Below the pieces are notes generated by a model. It searched no databases. It saw nothing but the letters and a program-made list of their open reading frames with translations, and had not been told where the DNA came from. Shown here piece by piece: positions 25,442 to 32,401 of a stretch of DNA of 64,000 bases. The DNA lies in NCBI GenBank assembly GCA_011523505.1, contig WTGP01000034.1, positions 186,001 through 250,000 of the forward strand, read 5' to 3'. The position numbers were made by a program, and so were the translations under genes. The stretch is from Gammaproteobacteria bacterium. Its GTDB lineage: Bacteria; Pseudomonadota; Gammaproteobacteria; Steroidobacterales; Foliamicaceae. Numbering within the stretch: position 1 is the stretch's first letter; the number at the start of each line of letters is the position of its first letter.

Positions 25442-26884
25442 ATGACACGACGCATCAGCCGGCGGCAAGCGCTCAAGGGCCTGGGCGCGACCGCGGTCGC
25501 ACCCGCGATCGGCTGGCCCAACGCCGTGCGCGCCACGACGCAGTCGGACGTCATCGTGATCGGCGCCGGGCTCTCCGGGCTCTACGCGGCCTCGCTGCTG
25601 GCCGAAGAGGGCGCCACGGTCACGGTGCTGGAGGCGCAGGACCGCCTGGGCGGGCGCCTGGAAAGCTTCTACGACCTTCCCGGAGCGCCGGAAGCGGGCG
25701 GCGACAGCATTCTCGGTGGGTATGCGCGGGTGCAGTCCACCGCGCAGCGGCTGGGCCTGCGCCTGATCGACCATTCGTCGAAAAGCGGCCTGTCGAAACC
25801 GGAAATCGCGCTGAAAGGCGAGATCATTCCGCGCGCGGCCTGGCCGGAACACCCGCTGAACCTGCTGCCGGCCGGTTCGAAGGGCGAGTTTCCCGGCCGG
25901 CGGTTCTTCGAGAAAGTCGTGACGGCCAACAATCCGCTGGCCAGTCACGACGAGTGGCTGCTGCCGGAAAGCGCCGTGCTGGACGAGTCGGTTTACGAGT
26001 TCCTGAAATCCGTGGGCTGGAGCGACGGTACGATCGCGCAGAACTACGAGACCAACATCGGCCGCGGCACATCGGCCCACGATGTTTCGATATTGACCTG
26101 GTACTTCCGCGTGGCCTGGAACGAGGTGCAGCGGCAACTGGGCTCGCTGTTCGCAAAGGTCGAGGGCGGCAACCAGCGGCTTCCCGAGGCCATGGCGGCC
26201 GCGTTGCCGGGCGACGTGCTGCTGGAACGGCGGGTCGCCGGGATTGCGCAGGACCGCGCGGGCGTCGAAGTCCTGACCGACGACGGCGGGCGGCACCTGG
26301 CGCGGCACGCGATCTGCACGCTGCCCGTCGCCCCATTGCGCTGGGTGGGTTTCGACCCGGTCCTGCCGCCGGTGCTCGCGCGCGCGACGAAAACGCTGCC
26401 CTCGATGATGATCACCAAGATCGTCCTGCAAGCCGAGCAGCCCTTCTGGGAAGACGACGGGCTGGATCCCGCCATGTGGACCGACACGCCGCTGGGCGAG
26501 GTGCGTGCGCTGCGCCAGTCGGCCGACAGCCCTGAAATCACCGGGCTGATCGCCCGCGCACGCGGCTTCAACGCCCAAAGGCTGGACCGGCTCGGCGAAT
26601 CGGCCGCGCGCGAGTTGGTCGTGAGCGAGTACGAGCGCCTCCGTCCCGCGGCGCGCGGCAAACTGAAGGCCGTTGGCTACAAGAGCTGGACCATGGACCC
26701 CCATGCCGGGGGCGCCTGGACCGAATGGCAGCCCGGCCAGCTCCACGCCTACCTGCCGGCCTTCTCCGAACCCTTCCGGCGCGTGTACTTCTGCGGCGAG
26801 CACACCGCCATGTCGAACCGCGGCATGGAAGCCGCCATGGAATCCGCCGAACGCGCCGCCATCGGCGCGCTGCTGGAGCTATAG
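25442..26884 (+). CDS. Tat-exported FAD-dependent amine oxidase, copy 3
   Basis: A 480-residue flavoprotein starting MTRRISRRQALKGLGATAVA (twin-arginine leader), then VIVIGAGLSGLYAASLLAEEG with VLEAQDRLGGRLESF, and ending with RVYFCGEHTAMSNRGMEAAM. Of the three amine oxidases it is closest to copy 1 at 9,850: shared local patterns include GGDSILGAYARMQ versus GGDSILGGYARVQ, and SAHDVSMLMWYFVQAWFKLQ versus SAHDVSILTWYFRVAWNEVQ. The frame stays open far upstream through the opposite-strand gene, but the twin-arginine leader fixes the start. It converges with the second Bcr/CflA transporter, overlapping by six bases, and lies two genes from the second M24 protein. Confidence 0.87.
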   Translation: MTRRISRRQALKGLGATAVAPAIGWPNAVRATTQSDVIVIGAGLSGLYAASLLAEEGATVTVLEAQDRLGGRLESFYDLPGAPEAGGDSILGGYARVQSTAQRLGLRLIDHSSKSGLSKPEIALKGEIIPRAAWPEHPLNLLPAGSKGEFPGRRFFEKVVTANNPLASHDEWLLPESAVLDESVYEFLKSVGWSDGTIAQNYETNIGRGTSAHDVSILTWYFRVAWNEVQRQLGSLFAKVEGGNQRLPEAMAAALPGDVLLERRVAGIAQDRAGVEVLTDDGGRHLARHAICTLPVAPLRWVGFDPVLPPVLARATKTLPSMMITKIVLQAEQPFWEDDGLDPAMWTDTPLGEVRALRQSADSPEITGLIARARGFNAQRLDRLGESAARELVVSEYERLRPAARGKLKAVGYKSWTMDPHAGGAWTEWQPGQLHAYLPAFSEPFRRVYFCGEHTAMSNRGMEAAMESAERAAIGALLEL

Positions 26885-28108
26885 AACCGGGCTGGATTCC
26901 GCGCTGCGGCCGCCCTCGGCCCAGCGCATTGCGGCGAAGGTGGCTGCTCCGCACAGAGCGTACGCCGCCGTCAGTGAATTGAGCGTTCCGTCGAAGCTGT
27001 AGCCGACGAACGCACCGAACGGCACCGACACCATCGTGGGCAAGGAAGTGACCACGGTGGCGCCGATGCCCGCGATGTGTCCCAGCGGCCTCATGGCGAG
27101 CGCGCTGAGATTGCCGAACAGCAGGCCGGCCCACACGAACACGCACAACTGGTAGGTCATGAACAGCCAGAAGGGCGGAACGCCGCCCAGCGCGACGGTG
27201 AGCGCCCACGCCGCCGCCGCTGCAATCGTGAAGGCGATGATGGCTATCGTGGAGAGCCGGCGCATCCCGTACTTCAGCACCAGGCGCCCGTTCACGAACG
27301 ACATGCAGGCGATGACGAGCGCCAGCGAGCCGAAGTAGAAGGGAAACAGCGCGCCGGTGTCATAGACGTCCTGGTAAATCTGCTGGGCGGCGCTGATATA
27401 GGCGAGAAACGGCGTGAACAGGAGGCCGCTGGCCAGCGTGTAGCCCAGCGCGGACCGGATCTTCACGACCTCCACCGCGGCGCTGCCGATGGCCGACAGC
27501 GACATCGGCCGCCGGCGCGCGGCGGGCAGGGTTTCCGGCTGCCGGACCGCGAACCAGACGAACGCGACCACGGCAATGCCGAAGAACGTCGCGAATATGG
27601 CCCGCCAGCCGGCCAGCCACTCGATCCCCTGTCCCAGCGCCGGGGCGATCGTTGGCGCGAGGATGAACAGCGAGGTCGCGAAGGACATCAGCCGCGCCAT
27701 CTGGCGGCCTTCGTACTGATCGCGCACCAGCGCCATGGTCACGACGCGGGGTCCCGCCACCCCGATGCCCTGCAGGACCCGACCCACGATCATCACCTCG
27801 AAGGTTCGCGCGAAAACGCTCATCAGGGACCCGGCCATGAACAGGATCAGGCCCAGATGTATGGCCGGCTTGCGCCCGACGCGGTCCGACAGCGGTCCGA
27901 AGAAAAACTGACCGCCGGCGAGGCCCAGGAAAACCGCCGCGATGACGAACTGCACGTCGTTGCGGTTCACTACCCCGAGGTCTTCGCCGATGGCCGGCAG
28001 CGCCGGCAGCATCCCGTCGATCGCCAGCGCCCCGAGCGAAATCAACAGCGCGATGAGCGGAACGAACTCGCCCGTGCGCAGGGCAGGGGTGGCGGCGGGC
28101 TGGTTCAT
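26879..28108 (-). CDS. Bcr/CflA-type MFS transporter, copy 2
   Basis: A 409-residue inner-membrane exporter with about twelve hydrophobic segments and the motif GPLSDRVGRKPAIHLG. It is a near paralogue of the gene at 6,319-7,569: both begin M(S/N)QPAATPALRTGEFV and share long identical stretches such as GRVLQGIGV and ALVRDQY. It most likely pumps out a drug, dipeptide or pathway product. The gene is convergent with amine oxidase copy 3 and divergent from M24 copy 2, so the exporter/M24/oxidase set recurs here with rearranged order. Start at the ATG 28,108 agrees with the paralogue. Confidence 0.88.
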   Translation of the reverse strand: MNQPAATPALRTGEFVPLIALLISLGALAIDGMLPALPAIGEDLGVVNRNDVQFVIAAVFLGLAGGQFFFGPLSDRVGRKPAIHLGLILFMAGSLMSVFARTFEVMIVGRVLQGIGVAGPRVVTMALVRDQYEGRQMARLMSFATSLFILAPTIAPALGQGIEWLAGWRAIFATFFGIAVVAFVWFAVRQPETLPAARRRPMSLSAIGSAAVEVVKIRSALGYTLASGLLFTPFLAYISAAQQIYQDVYDTGALFPFYFGSLALVIACMSFVNGRLVLKYGMRRLSTIAIIAFTIAAAAAWALTVALGGVPPFWLFMTYQLCVFVWAGLLFGNLSALAMRPLGHIAGIGATVVTSLPTMVSVPFGAFVGYSFDGTLNSLTAAYALCGAATFAAMRWAEGGRSAESSPVL

Positions 28109-28132
28109 TCCGGATTCGCGGGGTTACAGGCC

Positions 28133-28162
28133 TTTACAAGCCCAAGCCGCGCACCATAGCAT
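28133..28162 (+). promoter_or_regulatory. Candidate promoter for M24 gene copy 2
   Basis: TTTACA at 28,133-28,138 and TAGCAT at 28,157-28,162 are 18 bases apart, a reasonable -35/-10 pair. The -10 lies in a 17-base context (GCAC-ATAGCATTTTCCC) nearly identical to that at 31,981-31,996. Transcription would begin near 28,170, leaving a 30-odd base leader that holds the ribosome site AAGGGGG before the ATG at 28,204. Confidence 0.5.
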
Positions 28163-28203
28163 TTTCCCGAGACCACGGAACGATGCGACCAAGGGGGAAC
28201 GCC

Positions 28204-29586
28204 ATGCCCGATGAGTCCACGATGAACCGCCGCCATGTTCTGGGAGGCCTCGCCGCCACCGGCGCGGCCGGCCTCGTTTCTTCCGCGCACGCCGCCGACG
28301 AGCCGACGCGCCTGCGCATGGGCGTGTCTGTGCCGCCGCCCATCCTGGGGCCGCGCATGAACTTCGAGCAGGCCGACAAGGTCATGGCCGAGCTGGAACT
28401 CGACGCAATCGTCCTGGGGGGCGCCAAGAACCTCTATCACGCCACCGGGCTCGATCTGACGGCGCCCAGGATGGGCCATACACCCGCTGTCTACGCGCTG
28501 ATCACCCGCAAGCAGGGCCAGCGCCTGTCGCTGATCGCGCCGACCTTCCTCTACTACTACACCATCGCGATGGACCACCGGCACTCGGACTTCCCGGCCT
28601 ACCTCTATGCCGCGCCCGGCGCGGGAGAAGCGGAGGACGCGGAGCTGGGCCTGGACGAACTGCCGCTGTATCCGGACATCGAGCAGGAGCCGCTGGATTT
28701 CATCGAGACCACGCGCCTGAGCATCGTCGAGCGCGCCGTGCGCTCGGAGGCCGCGCGGCCGAATCTCAAGTTCGCGCTGGCCAATGCGCTGAAGGACACC
28801 GGCGTGGCCGGCGGGCGCATCGCCGCCGACGTGCAGCCCGTGATCCGCAACGTTACGGAAGCTGCCGAAAAGGCCACTGTCGTGAGCGCCGACGATGCGC
28901 TGCGGCGCATCCGCCCGGTCAAGTCCGACGTCGAAATACAGCTCATGCGCTACGCGGCCCAGGCCAACGCCGAAGCCGCGTTGCAGGCGGCCTCCACCGT
29001 GCGCGCCGGCGCCGACGTGCGCGAACTGCGCGCCACTTTCTTCGCCGCCGCCGCGGCGCGCGGCATGCGCGGCGTGTTCATGGTCATCGACCGCGTCAGC
29101 TCGCCCACCTACTCGGCCACGCTGCGCGACGGCCAGTGCTTCTCCATCGACTGCGTGAGCGAATACATGGGCTATCACGGCGACTTCGCCCGCGCCATCT
29201 ACATCGGCGAGCCGGTGAAGAGCATGCGCAAGGTCTCCGAACTCACGGCGCGGTCCTGGGACCACGTGCGCGAGAACCTCAAGCCCGGCGTGAAGTTCTC
29301 GGAAGTGCGGAGCATGGGCCAGGAGGCGCTGCGCAAGATGGGCGCCGACTTCTCGATTTCGTTCAGCCCGCATTCGGTGGGGCTCTATCACACCGACCAC
29401 GTGGGCACCATGGGCTCGCCGCCGCGCGAGGACATCGTGCTCGAACCGCGCATGGTCCTGAGCGTGGACTGCCCCATGGGCGCCACCGGCATGGGCGGCT
29501 CGTCGCACCTCGAAGACCTCATGCTGATCACCGAAGACGGCGCCGAACCCATCAACACCATCGGCACAAACGTAGTGCAGGTATAG
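28204..29586 (+). CDS. Tat-exported M24 (aminopeptidase P/creatinase-fold) protein, copy 2
   Basis: A 460-residue protein with a twin-arginine leader (MNRRHVLGGLAATGAAGLVSS) and an M24 domain. Traceable metal-ligand positions are the two aspartates in FSIDCVSEYMGYHGDFAR, the histidine in SPHSVGLYH and the late glutamate in SHLEDLM. The usual VEPG glutamate is VDCP, parallel to VDLP in the copy at 8,434, and here no nearby glutamate replaces it. Either Asp serves as ligand or metal binding has changed, so peptidase activity is uncertain. The ATG at 28,204 is chosen over 28,183 because AAGGGGG precedes it by six bases. The repeat lipoprotein gene starts four bases after its stop, so they are co-transcribed. 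Confidence 0.82.
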   Translation: MPDESTMNRRHVLGGLAATGAAGLVSSAHAADEPTRLRMGVSVPPPILGPRMNFEQADKVMAELELDAIVLGGAKNLYHATGLDLTAPRMGHTPAVYALITRKQGQRLSLIAPTFLYYYTIAMDHRHSDFPAYLYAAPGAGEAEDAELGLDELPLYPDIEQEPLDFIETTRLSIVERAVRSEAARPNLKFALANALKDTGVAGGRIAADVQPVIRNVTEAAEKATVVSADDALRRIRPVKSDVEIQLMRYAAQANAEAALQAASTVRAGADVRELRATFFAAAAARGMRGVFMVIDRVSSPTYSATLRDGQCFSIDCVSEYMGYHGDFARAIYIGEPVKSMRKVSELTARSWDHVRENLKPGVKFSEVRSMGQEALRKMGADFSISFSPHSVGLYHTDHVGTMGSPPREDIVLEPRMVLSVDCPMGATGMGGSSHLEDLMLITEDGAEPINTIGTNVVQV

Positions 29587-29589
29587 CTT

Positions 29590-30438
29590 ATGAACAGATT
29601 GATCCGATATGCCGCCATTGCCCTCGCCGCCGCGATGATGTCCTCGTGCGGCGCCCCGCCCGAGGATGCCGATGAGGTTGCCGACGACACCAGCGCCTCC
29701 GGTGTGCCGCAATCGGTTGCCGTTGCCGTCTATTCGCCGGGCCTTTCAGAACGCTCCCTTGTCGAGTCCTTGGTTGCCGGCGAGGTTGCACTTGGGGCGG
29801 TAGCGCCCGAAGAAACGCTCGCCGTCGCAGCCGCTGCCGCAATCGCGGCCACGGCTCCCGTCGGGGATGATGGTGCCGAAAGCGGCACGGACATGGAAGC
29901 CGCGATGGCGGCGCTTTCCGAAGCGGCGCCGGAAGAACTGGCGGCCCTCCTTGCGGTAGCCGAGAGCCTGCGGGCTATTGCTCCAAGCGAGATCGAGGCG
30001 ACGGCGGCGGCCGAGCGGAGTCTCGCCACCAGGGCGCCGGACGAATTCATTGCCTATACGCGAGACCTGATCGCGCTTTCCGCCGCAGCGCCCGAGGAAG
30101 CAGCGGAAGCCAATATGGCGGAAGTGGCACTCGCCGCGGCAGCGCCGGAAGAATACTCGGCTTACACGGCTGCCTACGCGGCTGCAGCGGCCTCGGACGA
30201 GGAGGCGCTCGCAGCCGCACTCGAAACCGCGACCTCTGCACTGGCTGCAGCCGCCCCGCGCAAGCACGCCGCCCTGTCCGACGCAAACGCAAGCCTCTCA
30301 AGCGCAGCGCCGGAACAGTACGCCGCCCGCGACGCCACAGAAATCGCAATGGCAGCTTCCGCCCCGAAAGAATACGCCGCCCTCCACGCCGCCCTCGCCC
30401 AACTCGCCGCCGCCTCCTCAAAAGCGCCCAGCGACTGA
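29590..30438 (+). CDS. Alanine-rich lipoprotein with 18-residue tandem repeats
   Basis: A 282-residue protein with a lipoprotein signal (AAAMMSSC, lipidated Cys about 20). From about residue 72 on it consists of repeats of the type AAPEEYAAYxxAxxALAA. The proline marking each unit falls at residues 114, 132, 150, 168 and 186, then 223, 241 and 259, with a Glu in its place at 204. The spacing is therefore 18 residues, with a single one-residue slip. Eighteen residues equal five turns of alpha-helix, so a long amphipathic rod or stacked helical hairpins broken at each proline is likely. I recognise no family. It follows the M24 gene by three bases and ends overlapping a decayed Nudix gene on the other strand. 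Possible roles are a periplasmic spacer or scaffold. Confidence 0.72.
   Translation: MNRLIRYAAIALAAAMMSSCGAPPEDADEVADDTSASGVPQSVAVAVYSPGLSERSLVESLVAGEVALGAVAPEETLAVAAAAAIAATAPVGDDGAESGTDMEAAMAALSEAAPEELAALLAVAESLRAIAPSEIEATAAAERSLATRAPDEFIAYTRDLIALSAAAPEEAAEANMAEVALAAAAPEEYSAYTAAYAAAAASDEEALAAALETATSALAAAAPRKHAALSDANASLSSAAPEQYAARDATEIAMAASAPKEYAALHAALAQLAAASSKAPSD
29923..30417 (+). repeat. 54-base (18-residue) degenerate tandem repeat array
   Basis: Nine in-frame units of 54 bases (one with a three-base slip) encode the AAPEE-type helical repeat of the lipoprotein. DNA identity between units is low, so the periodicity is best seen in the protein, where selection on the repeat rather than recent duplication seems to maintain it. 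Confidence 0.65.
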
Positions 30439-30778
30439 ACTATCGCGCCAGACAGGCGTGCAACCGGGCGCGGCGGTCGTCTCACGGAGTTTCAACGCTG
30501 CTGTAATCGACTTTCTTGTGGCCTTCGACATGTTCATTTTCTCGAAGGGAACCCGGGAAATGTCCAGCCACTGGTAATCCGCGTGCTCCTTGTGGTTCAG
30601 GCTAACGTCGTCGCTGGCCGATTCCACAAGGAAGTTGAATTGCCGCGCCCGCCTCCACGCCTCCGCTGGGCAATTCGACCAGCCCACCCATGAACTCTCC
30701 CTCTGCGCGCATCAACAGAAGAACCCTGTTCGAACAAATCACGATGCCCCCGACCACCAGCTTTTCTATGTCGTCCAT
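30418..30778 (-). pseudogene. Decayed Nudix hydrolase gene
   Basis: From an ATG at 30,778 the minus strand reads an N-terminal Nudix-like segment (LVVGGIVICSNRVLLLMRAEG, then LVELPSGGVEAG). The reading then shifts to another frame, ending with a typical Nudix C-terminal segment (HKEHADYQWLDISRVPF). The REUXEE core of the Nudix box, and about 25 residues after it, are missing. The gene has therefore suffered an internal deletion with a frameshift and cannot encode a working pyrophosphatase. The tail overlaps the last bases of the repeat lipoprotein gene. The two halves lie in the right order and strand for one ancestral gene. Confidence 0.6.
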
Positions 30779-30870
30779 ATGACTTCAGTCTCGAATTCCC
30801 GGTATTACGAACACTTTATGACAGAGGTTCGGGTTTAGCATGACGGAAAAAGCGCAACAGGAGGATGGGG

Positions 30871-31236
30871 ATGGGTTATATCGACGGTTTTGTGATGGCG
30901 GTTCCGGCCGCCAACAAGCAGGCTTTCCTCGACCACGCGCGCGGCATCGACGGCCTTTTCCTGGAGCTCGGCGCCACCCGCGTGGTCGAATGCTGGGGCG
31001 ACGACGTGCCCGACGGCAAGCACACCGACTTCCGCAAGGCGGTCCAGGCGAAGGACGACGAAACGGTCGCCTTTTCCTGGGTCGAGTGGCCCGACAAGGC
31101 CACGCGCGACAAGGCGATGGAGCGGATGCACGACCTTGCGGAAACCGACCCCCGGTTCGACATGGAGAAGAACCCAGTCCCATTCGACGGCAAGCGGATG
31201 ATCTTCGGCGGATTCGAGTCGATCTACGAGATTTGA
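30871..31236 (+). CDS. DUF1428 family (YbaA-like) protein
   Basis: A 121-residue small cytoplasmic protein starting MGYIDGFVMAVP and containing ECWGDDVPDGKHTDFRKAV, FSWVEWPDKATRD and the terminal KRMIFGGFESIYEI. These match DUF1428, a dimeric alpha/beta-barrel (ferredoxin-like) family of unknown function that is full length here. The ATG at 30,871 has AGGAGG at a normal distance; the ATG at 30,865 is too close to it. It stands alone between the Nudix remnant and the VapBC module. Confidence 0.85.
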   Translation: MGYIDGFVMAVPAANKQAFLDHARGIDGLFLELGATRVVECWGDDVPDGKHTDFRKAVQAKDDETVAFSWVEWPDKATRDKAMERMHDLAETDPRFDMEKNPVPFDGKRMIFGGFESIYEI

Positions 31237-31258
31237 GCGTATGCAGGCGATTTTGGAC

Positions 31259-31304
31259 TTGCGTTCGCCGCCGCCTGGTGATATATACCACTGATATATA
31301 TCAC
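31259..31304 (+). promoter_or_regulatory. vapBC promoter with overlapping perfect operator palindrome
   Basis: A -35 TTGCGT (31,259-31,264) and a -10 TATATA (31,282-31,287) are exactly 17 bases apart. The -10 is contained in the left arm of a perfect 10-base inverted repeat: GTGATATATA at 31,278-31,287 and TATATATCAC at 31,295-31,304, with a seven-base spacer. A VapB dimer or VapBC complex bound there would block the promoter, the standard autoregulation of such modules. The antitoxin gene starts 20 bases downstream. Confidence 0.75.
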
Positions 31305-31323
31305 TGGCTGAAGGAACTTCCCG

Positions 31324-31572
31324 ATGTCCGACACCGCCAAAATTTTCTGGTCCGGGCGCTCCCAGGCCGTGCGGCTGCCCAAGGAATTTCGCATGAACGG
31401 CGACGCAGTGCGGATTCGCAGGCAGGGCTCCGCGGTAATACTCGAGCCCCTGGTGTCCGATTGGGAATGGCTGGATGAAATCGCCGGCAAGTTCTCAAGC
31501 GACTTCTTCGCTACGGGACGCGATCAACCCGAACTCCCCGAGCAGCCGGAACTTGAAGGTGCCTTCGAGTGA
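31324..31572 (+). CDS. vapB: VapB-type antitoxin (AbrB-like DNA-binding)
   Basis: An 82-residue protein with the swapped-hairpin AbrB/VapB DNA-binding N-terminus (AKIFWSGRSQAVRLPKEFRM) and an acidic C-terminal tail that should wrap the toxin. VapB neutralises VapC and represses the operon. The gene sits 20 bases after a strong palindromic operator and overlaps the toxin start by one base (TGATG). Confidence 0.88.
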   Translation: MSDTAKIFWSGRSQAVRLPKEFRMNGDAVRIRRQGSAVILEPLVSDWEWLDEIAGKFSSDFFATGRDQPELPEQPELEGAFE

Positions 31573-31988
31573 TGCGCTACCTGCTTGACACCAACGCCTG
31601 CATCGCACTCCTCAACAACTCCTCACCTCCGCTTCTCGCAAGGCTGCGCCGCCACAAGCCGGAGGAAGTCGGTCTGCCGGCGCCGGTCGCCTACGAGCTC
31701 TACTACGGCGCCTACAAGAGCAGGCATGCGAATCGGAACCTGGAGTTATTGGATCGAATCGGTTTCGAAATTGTTTCCTTTGACGCATCCGACGCCCGAA
31801 TGGCCGGCGCCATCCGAACTGAACTTGAAGCGGCGGGGCGCCCGATAGGCCCCTATGACCTGCTGATTGCGGGACAGGCCCGCGCCCGCAAAATGGTGCT
31901 GGTAACGGCCAACAGCCGTGAATTCCAGCGCGTCAAGGGACTCGAGTGCGAAGACTGGTCGGTTGCGCCCCAGCGTCCGGCACGATAG
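31572..31988 (+). CDS. vapC: VapC-type PIN-domain ribonuclease toxin
   Basis: A 138-residue PIN-domain protein of VapC size, a metal-dependent endoribonuclease typically cleaving tRNA or rRNA. Acidic active-site residues are visible: D in YLLDTNACIALL, E in PVAYELYYGA, D in GPYDLLIAGQA, and the terminal VTANSREFQRVKGLECEDW has the usual NxxxF pattern. The ATG at 31,572 shares its A with the vapB stop; a GTG three bases earlier is also possible. All catalytic acids are intact, so the toxin is probably active. Confidence 0.9.
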   Translation: MRYLLDTNACIALLNNSSPPLLARLRRHKPEEVGLPAPVAYELYYGAYKSRHANRNLELLDRIGFEIVSFDASDARMAGAIRTELEAAGRPIGPYDLLIAGQARARKMVLVTANSREFQRVKGLECEDWSVAPQRPAR

Positions 31989-31991
31989 CAT
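31963..31991 (+). promoter_or_regulatory. Candidate leaderless promoter for the small lipoprotein gene
   Basis: TTGCGC at 31,963-31,968 and TAGCAT at 31,986-31,991 are exactly 17 bases apart, and the ATG at 32,000 starts eight bases after the -10. Transcription would begin on the start codon itself, and no ribosome site is visible. The -10 context matches that before the M24 gene at 28.15 kb almost base for base. The promoter lies within the end of vapC. Confidence 0.5.
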
Positions 31992-31999
31992 TTTCCCCC

Positions 32000-32401
32000 A
32001 TGAAGAAGTATCTGCCCTTGTTCGCCGTCCTGGTACTGGGCGGCTGCGCACTCTCGGAATACCGGGCCTCGTATCTTGAGGAATATGCCGGGTATGACTG
32101 TAACGAGTTGCGGACGGAGCGTCTGGCTGTTGAGGCCGAGCTCGGTCCAAAGTGGGTGAAAGGGCTTGCGGCCGGGAATACACCGAGCACGGCGCTGTTT
32201 TTCTCCGATGCGGGTGGGGGGCCGGCGTTTGGAATGGAAGTCCTCAAGACGCGCCAGCCTAAAGACGACTACGATCCCACCCGGCCGGAGCCTCACAAGG
32301 AGCGATTGCAGAACCACGCCAGGTGGCAGGCTCTGGCGCAGTTGGAACAGAGCAAGGGCTGCCGCCAGGAAGTGAGCGGTCCGCCAGAACTTCATGAGTG
32401 A
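32000..32401 (+). CDS. Small lipoprotein of unknown function
   Basis: A 133-residue protein with a lipoprotein signal (LFAVLVLGGC). The mature part has SYLEEYAGYDCNELRTERLAVEAEL, a pattern common in small outer-membrane lipoproteins with a short helix, and a polar C-terminus. I do not recognise a specific family. It overlaps the start of the fatty acid desaturase gene by eight bases, so they are probably co-transcribed, but a functional link is not evident. Confidence 0.7.
   Translation: MKKYLPLFAVLVLGGCALSEYRASYLEEYAGYDCNELRTERLAVEAELGPKWVKGLAAGNTPSTALFFSDAGGGPAFGMEVLKTRQPKDDYDPTRPEPHKERLQNHARWQALAQLEQSKGCRQEVSGPPELHE

Noticed and set aside
24572..26884. Very long open frames overlapping real genes on the other strand (for example 24,572-25,441 +, 25,388-26,803 -, 19,949-22,078 +, 14,024-15,910 +, 33,361-35,490 +)
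   Set aside because: They are antisense shadows produced by high GC and lack of stops; their translations are Arg/Ala/Gly/His-rich without domains, while the opposite frames encode clear families.
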